DNA from: Atherinomorus stipes
Taxonomy: Eukaryota > Chordata > Actinopteri > Atheriniformes > Atherinidae
NCBI GenBank assembly: GCA_023101725.1
Contig: JALJCO010013744.1
Coordinates: 372,001-436,000, forward strand
Direction of reading: 5' to 3'
Length of the DNA stretch: 64,000 nt
Shown here: positions 38,062 to 49,403 of the stretch, piece by piece
Layout: each line of letters opens with the position of its first letter
Position numbering within the stretch: the stretch's first letter is position 1
The notes under the pieces: model-generated
The model's input: the letters and a program-made list of their open reading frames with translations, nothing else
What the model was told of the DNA's origin: nothing
Database searches by the model: none
Program-made: the position numbers and the translations under genes

Positions 38062-38814
38062 ACATTTTAACAAACAAATGCTGTCATCAAGTCACAACGG
38101 AAAATGTTGTCAATCCACATTGTACATTGTGATGGAACATAACATTTTGAAAATACATGTCAGCCATTCAAAGTCCCATGTAAAGTTGGAAATTTTAGAT
38201 GCTCAGTTTGACTAAGCATAAAACCCAAAACTGTCATCTTTCACAGGCATGAAGTGATATCAACTCACCCACTTACTCACCCACTTTAAGTCAATATTGG
38301 GAAGGGACACATGGCTGCTGATTCATTTCAGACACTGCTTCACAGGTATGCTATGCAAGGTACGATTTGTGAAAAAACCAGATGGGGGATAATCTTGCGA
38401 AGCATTTTTATTCTGAAAAATTACCACAACAGCTGGCCAGCAGTATAAAAGGCTGTGAAAATAGGCTTAAATCAGGAAACCTGCATGTAGCTGCCCTGCA
38501 TGTTCATCCCTTTCACAAGCTCTTGGGGTTGCACAATAAACAACGGAATGTATAGCTGCTCTGTGAGGTCTCGATATGTGACATGAACTTGTTGAGATAT
38601 GGCCATGAGGATTCACAAGGGGAAGACGTCTCTGCCTCTACCTCCTCCCCCTCCAGTTGCACACTTGCCATCTTGGCTGCATCAGACAATTCTCGTGTTC
38701 ATCTTTTTATACACAGTCTAGGGCAGGACCCAGGATGATAGGTATGCAAAGTTAAAAGGCTCCTGCCACGTCTGCATCAGGAGTAAACACAGGAGAGATG
38801 CGTTTAAGGTCTAG
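38062..38814. other. Non-coding stretch, no gene seen
   Basis: Unique sequence; nothing recognised. Confidence 0.5.
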
Positions 38815-38975
38815 AAATGGCTGGGAAAATGTAACTTCTGAGGACGCTACTCCGGTACTTGGCCACGAAAGTAGCTTCATGACTGAAAAGCTATTTAATG
38901 TAGAAATCAGCTATGTTACGGCCACGCTACTGAGAAATGTCGTTAAACTAGTAACGGCACTACTGCCCAACACTG
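38815..38975 (-). mobile_element. Fragment with a CAGTGTTGGGC terminus (hAT-like)
   Basis: Read on the minus strand it begins CAGTGTTGGGCAGTAGTGCC and goes on with GTTACTAGTTTAAC, as in a group of teleost non-autonomous elements starting CAGTGTTGGG. The other end was not found. The plus-strand ORF crossing it (38798-38989) is not a gene. Confidence 0.4.
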
Positions 38976-39023
38976 ATAATAATATTTAGATATTTAAAGC
39001 TTTTAATTAATCATAGAGTATGG

Positions 39024-39229
39024 CAGTGTTTTCCAATCCTGGTCCTCAAGGACCCCTGCCCTGCTGGTTTTCAAGATGTTCCTACTTTAACACACCTGAG
39101 TCAGATGAAAGACTCGTTTGCAGACTTACAAAGAACTTGATGACCAGTTCAGTTGATCTGAATCAGGTGTGGTGTACCTGGAATACATGCAGGGCATGGG
39201 TCCCTGAGGACCAGGATTGGGAAACCCTG
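39024..39229. mobile_element. hAT MITE, 206 bp
   Basis: The left end is CAGTGTTTTCCAATCCTGGT and the right end, reverse-complemented, CAGGGTTTCCCAATCCTGGT. The inverted repeat continues through CCTCA and GGACCC. Flanking octamers are GAGTATGG and GTGTATGG, a 7 of 8 match, as for a hAT target duplication. The 97-residue plus-strand ORF across it is chance. Confidence 0.85.
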
Positions 39230-39301
39230 GTGTATGGGGCAGTGAACCCAATTTTACAGAATATTGCAAAAATTGTTGAAATAAACATCTTCTATAACGC
39301 C

Positions 39302-39945
39302 TTAAAGAGCTAAAAATGAAGCCAGTTGGGCGATCCCATTGTCACAGTCACCGCCATCTTCGCCGCGTCGCGTGTGTCGTCACTCCTGGAAATTACAGAA
39401 ATGGGCAAAGAGCAGCCTCGGGGCAAATGATTGATAGCTGACTTACTCTGGGCTGAACGCTAACCGAGTTAACTCAAGATGAACAGGAGCTAACGAAGAA
39501 ATGTAGCCCCCTAAGCTTAGACTTGCTATGACTAAAAACCGCCGTTGTGCTACTCTGCTACAGCCTGAGACCTTGTCGACAGCAAACAAGGAGCCAATCA
39601 GGAGTCACCAGCCAGCAGGCCGGCATCCAGCCTGCCACCCGTCAATCGAAAGGATATGCCACTAATTATGTGTAATTTCAAGATTAAATTACATCTAAAT
39701 GGATGAGCTATAAAAAAATTCACTCACCTTACAGTTGACATGAAGGTAAACTTGACCTATTAAACCTAAAATGATTTTTTGAACCAGGCTGTAAACATGT
39801 TTATATCTGCTGTGAATTTGGCCTTTTAATATGGGAGTCTGGGGATTTGCTCTGCAGCCAGCCCCTAGCGGATGAAGGGAGAACTACAATTATTTCCTTC
39901 TTCCCGGTAGCTTCACAGTTGGCCATCGGAGGTTGCCGCTTGGAC
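39302..39945. repeat. Probable interspersed repeat, about 640 bp
   Basis: The left part (AAAATGAAGCCAGTTGGGCG, then CACCGCCATCTTCG) and right part (TTTTAATATGGGAGTCTGGG, CAGCCCCTAGCGGATGAAGG, GGAGGTTGCCGCTTGG) both match, by recall, ends of a common teleost non-autonomous repeat. I could not define inverted repeats or a target duplication. Confidence 0.4.
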
Positions 39946-42022
39946 TGATCACTCATGTAGGCTACCAGCAGGATAGTCAGCTGGCACGCCCAGTGCAACT
40001 GTGGACTATACCATTGTTCACCATTTTAAAGTGGTGAAAGGGGATTCAGAGACATCCATAATTACTTCAGAGCAAACTGGAACCTGTGTTTCCATAAAAC
40101 TGAATTATTTGAATTTGCATATCTAAGACAACTGTCTTCTATCCTTGATACAGTTATTTCATCTGATCCCTCACTGCTGGATGGTTAACTCCTGTGTTTT
40201 CTCCTGAGATTATACCGGGACAGAGGTCCGGCGATGCCTGTGCCATCATACAGTAAATGAGTTTATTCATGATAACCCTTTTTCCCCACAATGAAAACTA
40301 GCAGTTAAAACTTACACTTGTTACCAGGACAAATAATACAAGCAATGTATAGTTTTCTTTCTTTGAATTGTTTCCATCCTGTTTGTGTCATATATTATTT
40401 ATGATGTTTCTCCTGAAGACATTTGCAATACTATAAAAATTCATCTCCGCTCTTACTCATTCTACTAATATTCCTCGCTGACTACACGTGGAATGCATTG
40501 GCACATTCCTCATACCTACATTACACAAACACTCATGAGTCAGAGTATCTATCTGACACTCTACAGATTCAAGCAGATTTGTTATGAAGGCATTTCATTA
40601 AAATTTCACCTGGGTGTAGCTGTTCTTATTTATCTGATGTGCGGTTTTATGTGCCTCACGTATTCACACAGCTGCATCCACAGATTGAGCTCTCAGTGAG
40701 CTGGAATTCAAGGTTATCATTGCATACAGCAACAGCTTTCAGATGAGCTACTCAGTGTGGGTTGGTGACATTAGACTATAAACTGAAAGTTTATCCGACA
40801 AGCGTTTGCAATTACAGAGATCATGTACAGTAGTGGTCGTGTGGAAGTTGCAACTTTTCCGCTTTGATAAATGAATGACTGATTTTTATGTGATCTCTGG
40901 CGCTGCATTAAGTATTCAGCACTCAGCATTCGAAGTCTCTGCCTTTATTTTTCCGTCTCGCTCTTCTAGAACAAAAAAAGAAATGCTTTGATTCTAAAAC
41001 AAGGAGACAAGTATTTGCAGTGCTGGTGAGCCTTGAGGGCTTGGTTAGCTTGGGTGTGTGATGGTGTGGTGCAGCTCGCCTGCAGAGAGAGTGTGGGATG
41101 AGAATGGCCTAGCAGGAGCTAGGACACGGACACACCATTATTGTTAATATGCACCCACCACTGCTTCCTGAAATGAGACATTTGGAAAACAGCAGACAGC
41201 TGTGATAAGGCTTATGTGACAATTATTTGCCTTCCTTTGCCTCAATCCCTCCCAGCTCACTCACTGTATCTTAGTTCTTTCTGTCTCTTTTAACATGCTC
41301 CTCCCCCTGTTTTTTCTTTTCTCTTCTTTTTTTGCTCCCGCTATCTCTCCTCTCTTCCTTCCACCCACTCTACCTCCTCGCCTTGTGATGGCTGTCCCCA
41401 ACACCTCTGTTCAGTCAGCCAAATGTCACATAACAGAACCTGAAATATCAACTGGGTAGTCGATATAGCAAAGAAGTGATGGGGAGGGGGATGGTGCTTT
41501 TGTCTTATGTTGTTCCCAAAGGTGCAGTGGACTCTCTGGAACACAGTGTATTGATGACAGTGATGTAGCACTGAAAAAGTGGAAACAGAGCTGAAAGTTT
41601 TCTGCTTTTTTCTGTGTTTATTTTCCTCCTGGAAACCACTGATACATAAAATCTCAAACATTTACTTTATGCATGCCAGAGTGCATGGAGAGTGCATGTT
41701 TTATTAAAGAATGCATATTATTGTTCATTATTTTTAGGTTTTTCTACAGAAGACTTACATTTTTAATGTTTAAAAAAAAAACACTCAAAAGCATTATCTT
41801 TCCCCAACTGAATCCTGTTATTGTCAGCTGCTATATTGAGGACAAACTATGTAACTTTCAATCTTTAAAAGTCTGCATTTCTTTCCTATTTGATGGCACA
41901 GTGGCATTTATCATGTACATTTCTGGAGCCATCGCTGCCCCGCAGAATTCCTTTTTTTATTGAACTAGTTCAGGCATACTCGGGTGTATTACATACACTT
42001 TTTAAAAAAATCTGCATGATAC
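39946..42022. other. Unique non-coding stretch
   Basis: No element or exon recognised. A CT-rich tract lies at about 41280-41345. ORFs at 41341-41661 (-) and 41673-41963 (+) show no domain. Confidence 0.45.
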
Positions 42023-42039
42023 AGTAAGTTACACACTTT
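42023..42039. repeat. 17-bp target-site duplication, left copy
   Basis: AGTAAGTTACACACTTT is repeated exactly at 43424-43440. It lies directly before the T run that is the poly(A) tail of the retroposon on the minus strand. Confidence 0.9.
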
Positions 42040-42511
42040 TTTTTTTTTTTTTTTTTTCTTTTTTTTTTTTTTTTTACTTGTCCTGTCCAGCATCGAAGCA
42101 AGCAGAATGGAAATCTGATTGCTTTATTCTGTTGAACAGTTTTGCTTTACCAAGCGGAGCTTTATGAACATAAGGCTCCACTTGATATCCTGTTTATTCA
42201 TTTTATTTCTTTAATTAAACATTTGTCTATTAAACCATTCCATTTCATACTGCTGGGCCTGACAAGGGAGAAATGAAAGTTAACAGTGGCAATGATAGAA
42301 AGTGAAACAGAGAGAAAGGAGTAAGGAAGAGGAAGAGAGAGAGGAGAGAAAACATGAATCCACTTACACGGTTCATTGGTACATCTGTACAGCGATCCCT
42401 AAACAACATTCCAAGGTCTCTGTTGGAAAACAAAACAAGCAATCCCCTACAGGAGGACCTGCAGGTGGCTTAAATATCCTCAGATCATACAAACACACGC
42501 AGAACTACGCA

Positions 42512-42622
42512 GAGAAGAGGTACAACCTAGTCAGCGCAATGGGAAGTAGAGAGGAGGTACAACCTAGTCATTGCAATGGGAAGTAGAGAAGAGGTACAAC
42601 CTAGTCATCGCAATGGGAAGCA
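42512..42622. repeat. 37-bp minisatellite, three copies
   Basis: Copies start at 42512, 42549 and 42586, each GAGAAGAGGTACAACCTAGT plus 17 more bases ending GGGAAGTA or GGGAAGCA. They differ at two to four positions. It lies inside the retroposon between the G-rich and 3' parts. Confidence 0.95.
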
Positions 42623-42719
42623 GTGTCACAGTGTCAACATGCATAATAAAGGGTGCTCCGTGGTGATACAGTCATGCAGATGCAGCCTCGTCTCTGCAAG
42701 GAGGAGGAAGCCCGCAAGG

Positions 42720-43423
42720 CTCACGACCCAGGCCCCCAGCAGCCACTCAGAGGCCCAGATCCCAGCTACCCCCCCCCCCCAAAGAGCGGACATGCATCCC
42801 CCGAAGGGCGGCAAAAGGCGGCCCCAGCCGGAGCCCCCCGCGGTCTGGGGGCCCAGGCCCCAGCGGACCAAGACCAGCAGCTGCCGACCCCACCGGGCGC
42901 CGGGCGCCCCCCGGAACAGAGACAGCGCCGGGTCCAGGCCCAAGCGCCCAGGAGCAGCCACCCCCCCCCCCCCCCCCCCCCCCCGACCCGGGCGGCCCAA
43001 CTGAAACCCAGGAGGACCGGACCCCCCAGACGACACCCCCCAGGGCAGGCCAGCCCCCACCCCAACGTCCCTGCCCCACACACCTGACACCAGGGCGCCA
43101 CCACCTCTACCACCCCCCTACCCCGCCACCACGCTCACACACACACTCCCCACACACCTACCCCAACACTAGGGCTGAAAGATATACCGTCACCGCATCC
43201 ACACCGAGACACAGGCACCCAAGACATCAACACCGCAAGAGCAACCACACAAAAGATACAAATCCCCCCGCGCCCGCCCCGCATACAAAGCCCCGGAAGC
43301 CACAAACAAAACCGCACCCCCCACCAAAGCGCCCGGCCCCCAACCAACCCGCAGCCACACCGCACCACATCGACACCGAGATGCCCGGCACGAACACCGA
43401 GATACGAAACTCCGCCCACACTT
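42720..43423. repeat. C-rich island on the plus strand (G-rich on minus)
   Basis: About 700 bp with extreme C over G excess, including C runs at 42771-42780 and 42961-42984 (24 C). The minus strand has many spaced G-tracts with G-quadruplex potential. Long open frames on both strands (for example 42653-43087 plus, 42626-43090 minus) arise from composition and are rich in Pro or Gly. It forms the 5' part of the retroposon. Confidence 0.85.
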
Positions 43424-43440
43424 AGTAAGTTACACACTTT
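43424..43440. repeat. 17-bp target-site duplication, right copy
   Basis: Exact repeat of 42023-42039, directly after the C-rich end. Confidence 0.9.
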
Positions 43441-46400
43441 ACTATTTAAAGCATATAATACCCATGTCATTTCTGCCCAAAAGAAAACAACAGTCTGGGA
43501 ATAAATAGTGAAATTAGCAATTTATCACCACAGACTGGCAATAGTAGAATTTCAACATGTGGCCAAATGCAGTTGTAGTACACAGTCCTATAATGACTAT
43601 ATAAGCATTTTTAGGTGGATGGAAAGCTAAGCAGAGGGAAGTACGGAATAATGTTTCCCTGTAGTTTTACATTAAGCTGCAGAAATATTACAGGACTTAG
43701 AAAAATATGGTTTCATAAAGCATCAGCCAATAAGGTACATTTTTCCATATCGGGGGGGGGGGGTATCCCTCCTTTTTGGTAAAGAATAAAATTCTTTTAT
43801 CACAGTTAGCTAAGAACTGTCAATATATAGAGGTCATTTTTGAAGAACATATCCCAATTTTCAACCAACTAATGACTACAGTTCCACAAAACATCATTTT
43901 TTCTTATCAAATCCATATTTATGTTTGAACCAATACTGTTTTTTATTAATGCTGACAAACAGCAACATCCACTCCGCATGTTGTTAATGTTAATCTCAAA
44001 ATATTATCTCAGTTTGTGTTTGTCGTTGATATTAAGAAGTGGAAAATAAAACATTTACTTCCATCTAAAAAACATCCTATGGGTATGTATGGTTAGGCCG
44101 ATGTTTATAAATGTATCTTACCCTAGTTTACTATTTGTCCAGTTCAGAAAAAGCAGTGCTTCCCAGTAATATATGTATCTACTGTGTATTGTTGGCTGTG
44201 GCAGAGTACTTAAGAATTGAACTCTGCATATCACCAACACCGCTAACAAGACAGGGCCAAATCAATACAGAGAAAAATCATTAATAATAATCAGAGCATT
44301 TATTGGAATCCTTATGCTAGCTATTAAGAAGCCCAGATTTTATTTTATTTTTTTACACCCTGTCCTTTTTTTGAGGATCCAATTTGTTCTGACCTTTAAT
44401 GACACAGCGTGTAACTGCTAGCTCAGGAGAGAGACGTTAATAGACAGAAAAAAAAATCTATTACCAGCCTTCTCTCCCTAGCTGGTAATAGCCAGCAGTG
44501 GATAAAACTCAGTCTGCATGTCAGACTGCAGCACCTTAACTCCTCCTGTTACACACTAAGTCCTGCCCTTACTCTTTCCACATTTCAGGATCTTTGTATC
44601 TATGGTAACTGCTTATCCTTTCACTTTAGGTAGCTTTCATAAGGGAGATGTACACATCCACATTTACATAAAAAATATAAACAATCATCTTATCAAAGTA
44701 ATTTAGGTGGTGTTACAAGAGGCATAATATATTAAACAATATCAGAGTTTTATTGTAAATAGCTAATGTGTAAGAAAATGCAGGTCATATAACTTATTAC
44801 AGACTTGATTTAGAACCTGATGTTCGAGGTTTTGAGTATAAGACGGAAGCGATGCTTTCACTTTACACTGTACTGACAGTTTATTCATCTTGACCCCTAT
44901 CAGAGGCTTTGTCCGCTGCAAGATCCTCTACATGCTAATTATGGCCAAGTTGTTTGTTGTGGAGCAGCTCTTTCTCTTGTTTACTAATGAATACCATGTG
45001 TGTTGCTGCTGTAGCCTTGATTAGAATGGATTAGGTGACCTCTTTTCTCTTCTACTGGCATCCATGAGGACAGGCCCAAATGCTCATCGCTTGTAGCTAT
45101 CAGGCAGTCACACCTTCAAAGTGCATCTCTTCCACATCCAATAGGATCGGGCTCCTTCTATACGTGGTGGCCCCTTTTTTTGCCTGCTGAGTTGTGTTCG
45201 TGAGAGCTGAAGAGTGGCCATAAAGGATCAAGGCTCTTTTAAAGTGCACCTCAGTGGGATACCTGAGGGGAGCAGGTGACCTCCAGGGTCCTCCAATCCA
45301 TGCACTGTTGTTTTGTTCTGCTAATTAAGAAGCAGTGTTCTGGCTGATTGCTTTCCAGTGTGTAATTACTAAACCGTCTGCTGAGAGTGCTTTCCATCTG
45401 AGCGCCAGCCTCTCCCCCTTGACCATGAGGAAGCTATGTGAGAGTTTGGCGATGCAGAAAGCCAGGGTCATGAACCTCATTTACCCAAAGAAGACCCAAG
45501 GTTTCTAAACAAAGATGAAGGACAAGGAGAGGCAACGGCTATATACGAGTCAAGATGGAGCATCAGACAGGTGCAAGGACCAGCACAGCTGTTGTTTCTG
45601 GCCGCTGTTATAAAGGAGAATTATAGCAGCCAAAGTGATCTCTCTAAGGGAGGTTGTTACTACTGCATTTCAACATGTTTTCTTCTCTCCGAGACCTGAA
45701 TAAACTTTTTACATTTCTTCTCTGGAAAACTCAGGAGTCAGGCTCAGAATATAATTTTAGGGAAAAAAAGAATAAAAGACAGAAAAATAACCAACACAGT
45801 TGGCCTGACTCTGATATACACATGGCAAAATGGCAAACTGGCAAAGGCAATAAACACTTATCCATTACTGTGTTGCGATATGACACAAGTGTCAACCATA
45901 CACTTCACCACCATGTGTGCTGGAATACCACGTTCGTTCTGTTTGATCTTTACAACGCTGCTCAGTATTCATGAATCTGCTAAGCAGAGCAGAATATCTT
46001 TCCGGGGATTCCTGCCATGAGCTGCTTCCACAATATCACTGCTTGGAGGGACAAGCAGGCAAAGTGTGCTTTCCAAATGAACAGTGAACAAAGAAATCCT
46101 TAATTTCCAGCTCAGGGTTTTAAACCCACAGATGAGACAGATATTAGAGAATGGAGGAAATGCTATGGCTAACATCATGACAAGCATCTGTAAGAATAAT
46201 TGCCATTAAACTGGAAAACAAACCATACAAAGCAAATAACTTTGTGTTTAATCTGCAAAGGTGTGCTTCACTGTAATTATTAAGACTGTACAGTTTTAGA
46301 ATCACAGAAATGGAGTGTCTGAGCAACTCAGGGAGGTTGTTTGATATCAGCATTTATTATAGAGAAATAGATATTTTACTGGAGATGACTTTGTAATCAA

Positions 46401-48535
46401 AAGACATTCCTCAATGGAAATGCACTGAAATGCTTGTAAAGGACTATTTTGAGAAAATACCCTCTGATAGAAAGTTTTTATTTGTAATACAACAGATAAA
46501 CAAAAAGATAAGTCAAAGCAGGACTGAGTTTATAGCTGGTGGCTCAGATGGGAAGAGCTGTGAGCCTGAAATGTCTGTACACACGTTTAAATGTAAAAAT
46601 GATACGGTGGAGCATAATGTTTATCTCTCAGCACTTTTATGTTATTACCCCTGGAGGAAAAATGATATAAGCCTGACCAAAAGGGAAAAAAAGAAGCTTA
46701 GAAATAGAGGAAATAATATCTACCAAATAGCATCAGAATTGCCGTCTGTAAATGTCTCCTACACTTCCACAAATGAGGCAAGTGCTCACCAGATGTTTAC
46801 CTTCCCTCACAGGCCTGAATGATGATATCATCACCTACCATCACCGGCCATGGTGTGAAAGAGCTCGAAAATGAGGTGAAAAAATGGACAACTTGCAGTC
46901 CAAGCTATGCGTGTGGGACTGCGTGAGCTTGGCTACAAGCAGAGCCAGATGCTGAATGAGTCAACATGAGGCTGTTAAAAGTTATCTGTCACTCAGCAGT
47001 GCAGCATACAGGACTTCATTTTTACATGAATGTCTCTGTGACAGCCTGTTCTATACGATATTCAAAGAACTGCAGATGCAGTAGTTCATTTTCTATTTCT
47101 GAGTTCATAACTTTAAAGTTTTCCCCAAGTTATCAGCGAGTCAGCCTTGGAAGACGTTTACTGAACTGCAACATAAAGTTGAACTGTGTGACTCAAAACT
47201 CCAGCAATATTGCAGCAGATGGTCATTCACAATATACCTTATTGTCTCATGAGAGAAACGGAATATGGTGATAATTGACCGAGGCAAGGCCTATATGACA
47301 GGTTCATCTAATGATGGATGCGAGAGAAGACAGCAGTTGAACGGAGGAGTGTGATATTCCCTCTCTCCCCTTTTATCACAGCAAGACTCTCCAATGCAAC
47401 AACCTTCCAGAGCTCAAGGGATTGGAAAACATAGAAATCTTCTCCGTCTATCACCACAGTCTCTATCTGTCTATCCTCCCTTTGTGCGTGTTTGTATATT
47501 CAACACGCCTGTTCCATTTCATCAAGGTTTTAGTCTCTGCAACCCATTTAAAACGCCCCCAAAAAAGGGTTCTGGTTACCATTGTCCAGGAGACACAATG
47601 TGTTGACAGAGAACATTTTTCATGCGAGCCCCTCAAAAGCTAGAGACGCAATCTACAGTGCAACAGGAGCAGACAAATCATTCAGCTATGAAAACAATAA
47701 CAGCAAAAGCTTTCAGGAAAAGACAGCACCTTCTATTTCCAGATGTGCTGCAGCACAAATGCTTGCAGCTTTGTCTGTCATCTATATTTCACCAATTACT
47801 CTCACTTCAGTCATAGCACAATGCTCTGAGAGCCATCTGTAATTCAAATGAAACATTTTCAGCACTATCACCCTAAACATGAAAATCTCACCATTTACTT
47901 GAGACACACAGATTCCCCAGCCAGTATACTGAGCCTAATTCAGAGCTAACATGTCAAGTAAGATAATGCAGCCTGCACTGCTTGGGGAAATCCCTCCTGA
48001 CATATTCTTGAAATTTTAAAGAAGTATTATGATGGAAATATGAAGAAGGATCCCTATTATACATTGCTGGTAGAAATTAATGTATCTAATGATCTGTAAT
48101 TGTCATTCATTGCATGCGAGCAACTGAGGGACACAAATTATGCCAGACTAAATCCCAAAGTCCCTAAGCTGAGATCTGTTGAATGGGATCCATATTGGCC
48201 TGCATCAACTCAACAAACAGTGACAGCAAAGCACTGCTGCATCTTCTGACTGTGGGAGCCGGAACAAAACAGATTTAAATTTGATTTGGGTTGAAAGAGA
48301 ACAGAGCGGGAGCAGGTTTAAAGAGACCCCCCCCCCCCCCCCCCCCATCCTCCCTCTTGGACCTTAGAAATCGGAGCCCAACTTAAAGCATTATTAGCCC
48401 TCATGTTGTTGTGTTTATGTAAAACAGATTTTTATTTAATGTGTCATTCTTTGAAGTAAATTTCAGCTTCTCTTAACAACTAAGGGCACATAGTTTAATT
48501 ATATAGCACTAGTATCGTGTGTTATTTACAGTGTT
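43441..48535. other. Unique non-coding stretch
   Basis: About 5 kb without recognised elements. A G run lies at 43752-43763 and a C run of about 20 at 48327-48346. The block at about 44850-45500 is of high complexity. The 130-residue ORF at 46430-46822 (+) is the longest, but has no recognised domain, no counterpart and an AT-driven composition. Confidence 0.45.
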
Positions 48536-49250
48536 CAGTGGTGGGCTGTCGGGGCCAGCAACGCCTTCTCTGCTGGCCTAAACACAATCAGAAGCGCAAA
48601 CCTACATTTGCAACCTACATTCTAATTTTATTTTCTTTAACTGTGTTAATTTATTCCCAACAATCCATTCTCTTAATTTCTTAGCATTTCTTTTGGCTGT
48701 GCCGCTTCCATTACATATATGCGGTTGCTAGATTTTTTTTTGTCCAATCAGATTTCAGCCTCTATTTGTTGCCATGTCAATCTAATCTGCCCAAGACCTC
48801 CAGAATCAGCAGTGTTGGCTGATGTAACCTTAACAAAATAAGAAAGGGACTTTTTCCTCACCTGGAAAGGGGTGGAGTGTCCTCTTTGGGTCGGGAGCGA
48901 GGTTCTGCCTCAGGTGAAGGAGTTCAAGTATCTTGGGGTCTTGTTCACAAGTGAGGGGAAAATGGAGCGGGAGATCGACAGGCGGATCGGTGCGGCGTCC
49001 GCAGTGATGCGTCGGTACTTTCTGTCCTCTAATCGGTTAACATTTACAGCCAATTTCGGCAAGCAGAACATGTATTGCTGCAATCTGAACTTATCAATAC
49101 ACTTGGATTAAAAGTTATACAGCCACAATGGCAGCTGGAGGAGAGGGGGAAATGGCCTTGATCTCGGACTTACTAAAAACTTTTTTTTTTTTTCCAGAAA
49201 AGCTTGACATTGGCCAAGTCTGAAGTGGCCATAAAAAGGATTTACTGATG
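48536..49250 (+). mobile_element. hAT-like element 5' region, interrupted by LINE fragment
   Basis: It begins CAGTGGTGGGCTGTCGGGGC and continues GCCAGCAACGCCTTCTCTGC, then GTCCAATCAGATTTCAGCCT. After a LINE fragment it resumes with TTTACAGCCAATTTCGGC near 49039 and TTTTCCAGAAAAGCTTGACA near 49190. These blocks occur in this order in a teleost hAT-like family as I recall it. The right terminus and an 8-bp duplication were not located, so the right limit is approximate. Confidence 0.5.
48867..49015 (+). pseudogene. LINE reverse transcriptase fragment (internal piece)
   Basis: The frame reads VKEFKYLGVLFTSEGKMERE and then IDRRIGAASAVMR. This is the part of a LINE-encoded reverse transcriptase just after the thumb, where an EFKYLG block is conserved (RTE/BovB-like elements and related fish LINEs). 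The fragment is open and close to the consensus I remember, so it is not old. It has neither a LINE 3' end nor a tail and sits within hAT-like sequence, which is not how target-primed insertion normally leaves a copy. Confidence 0.75.
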
Positions 49251-49403
49251 GAACTAAAAGGCAGAAATCACCTCTATGAAAGTCATTGAGGTCTTCCTAT
49301 GCAAAGAAAGAGGAATGGATTTTACTCATATATAATCAACCTCTCCGGTGAGTGTGATATTTTATTTAAATGCTTAATGTTTTTGTTAGAGAATTAGATG
49401 AAT

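Larger units (their letters stand above)
42040..43423 (-). mobile_element. 1.38-kb non-autonomous retroposon with poly(A) and 17-bp TSD
   Basis: A perfect 17-bp direct repeat brackets the unit. On the plus strand it starts with about 36 T (one C), so the element runs on the minus strand and ends in poly(A). In its own direction it has a very G-rich 5' part (about 43423-42720), a 3 x 37-bp minisatellite (42622-42512), a pyrimidine-rich 3' part with GAATAAA about 45 bp before the tail, then poly(A). The nick site deduced from the duplication is CTTT/ACT, close to an L1 endonuclease site. No reverse transcriptase remains. It could be an SVA-like composite, or a LINE with its middle deleted. Confidence 0.8.

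Noticed and set aside
42576..43113. Five overlapping ORFs of 110-154 residues on both strands, rich in Pro or Gly
   Set aside because: They come from the C-rich composition of the retroposon, overlap in several frames and have no domain.
46430..46822. 130-residue plus-strand ORF
   Set aside because: No domain, high Lys/Asn/Ser content as expected from AT-rich DNA, no splice context.
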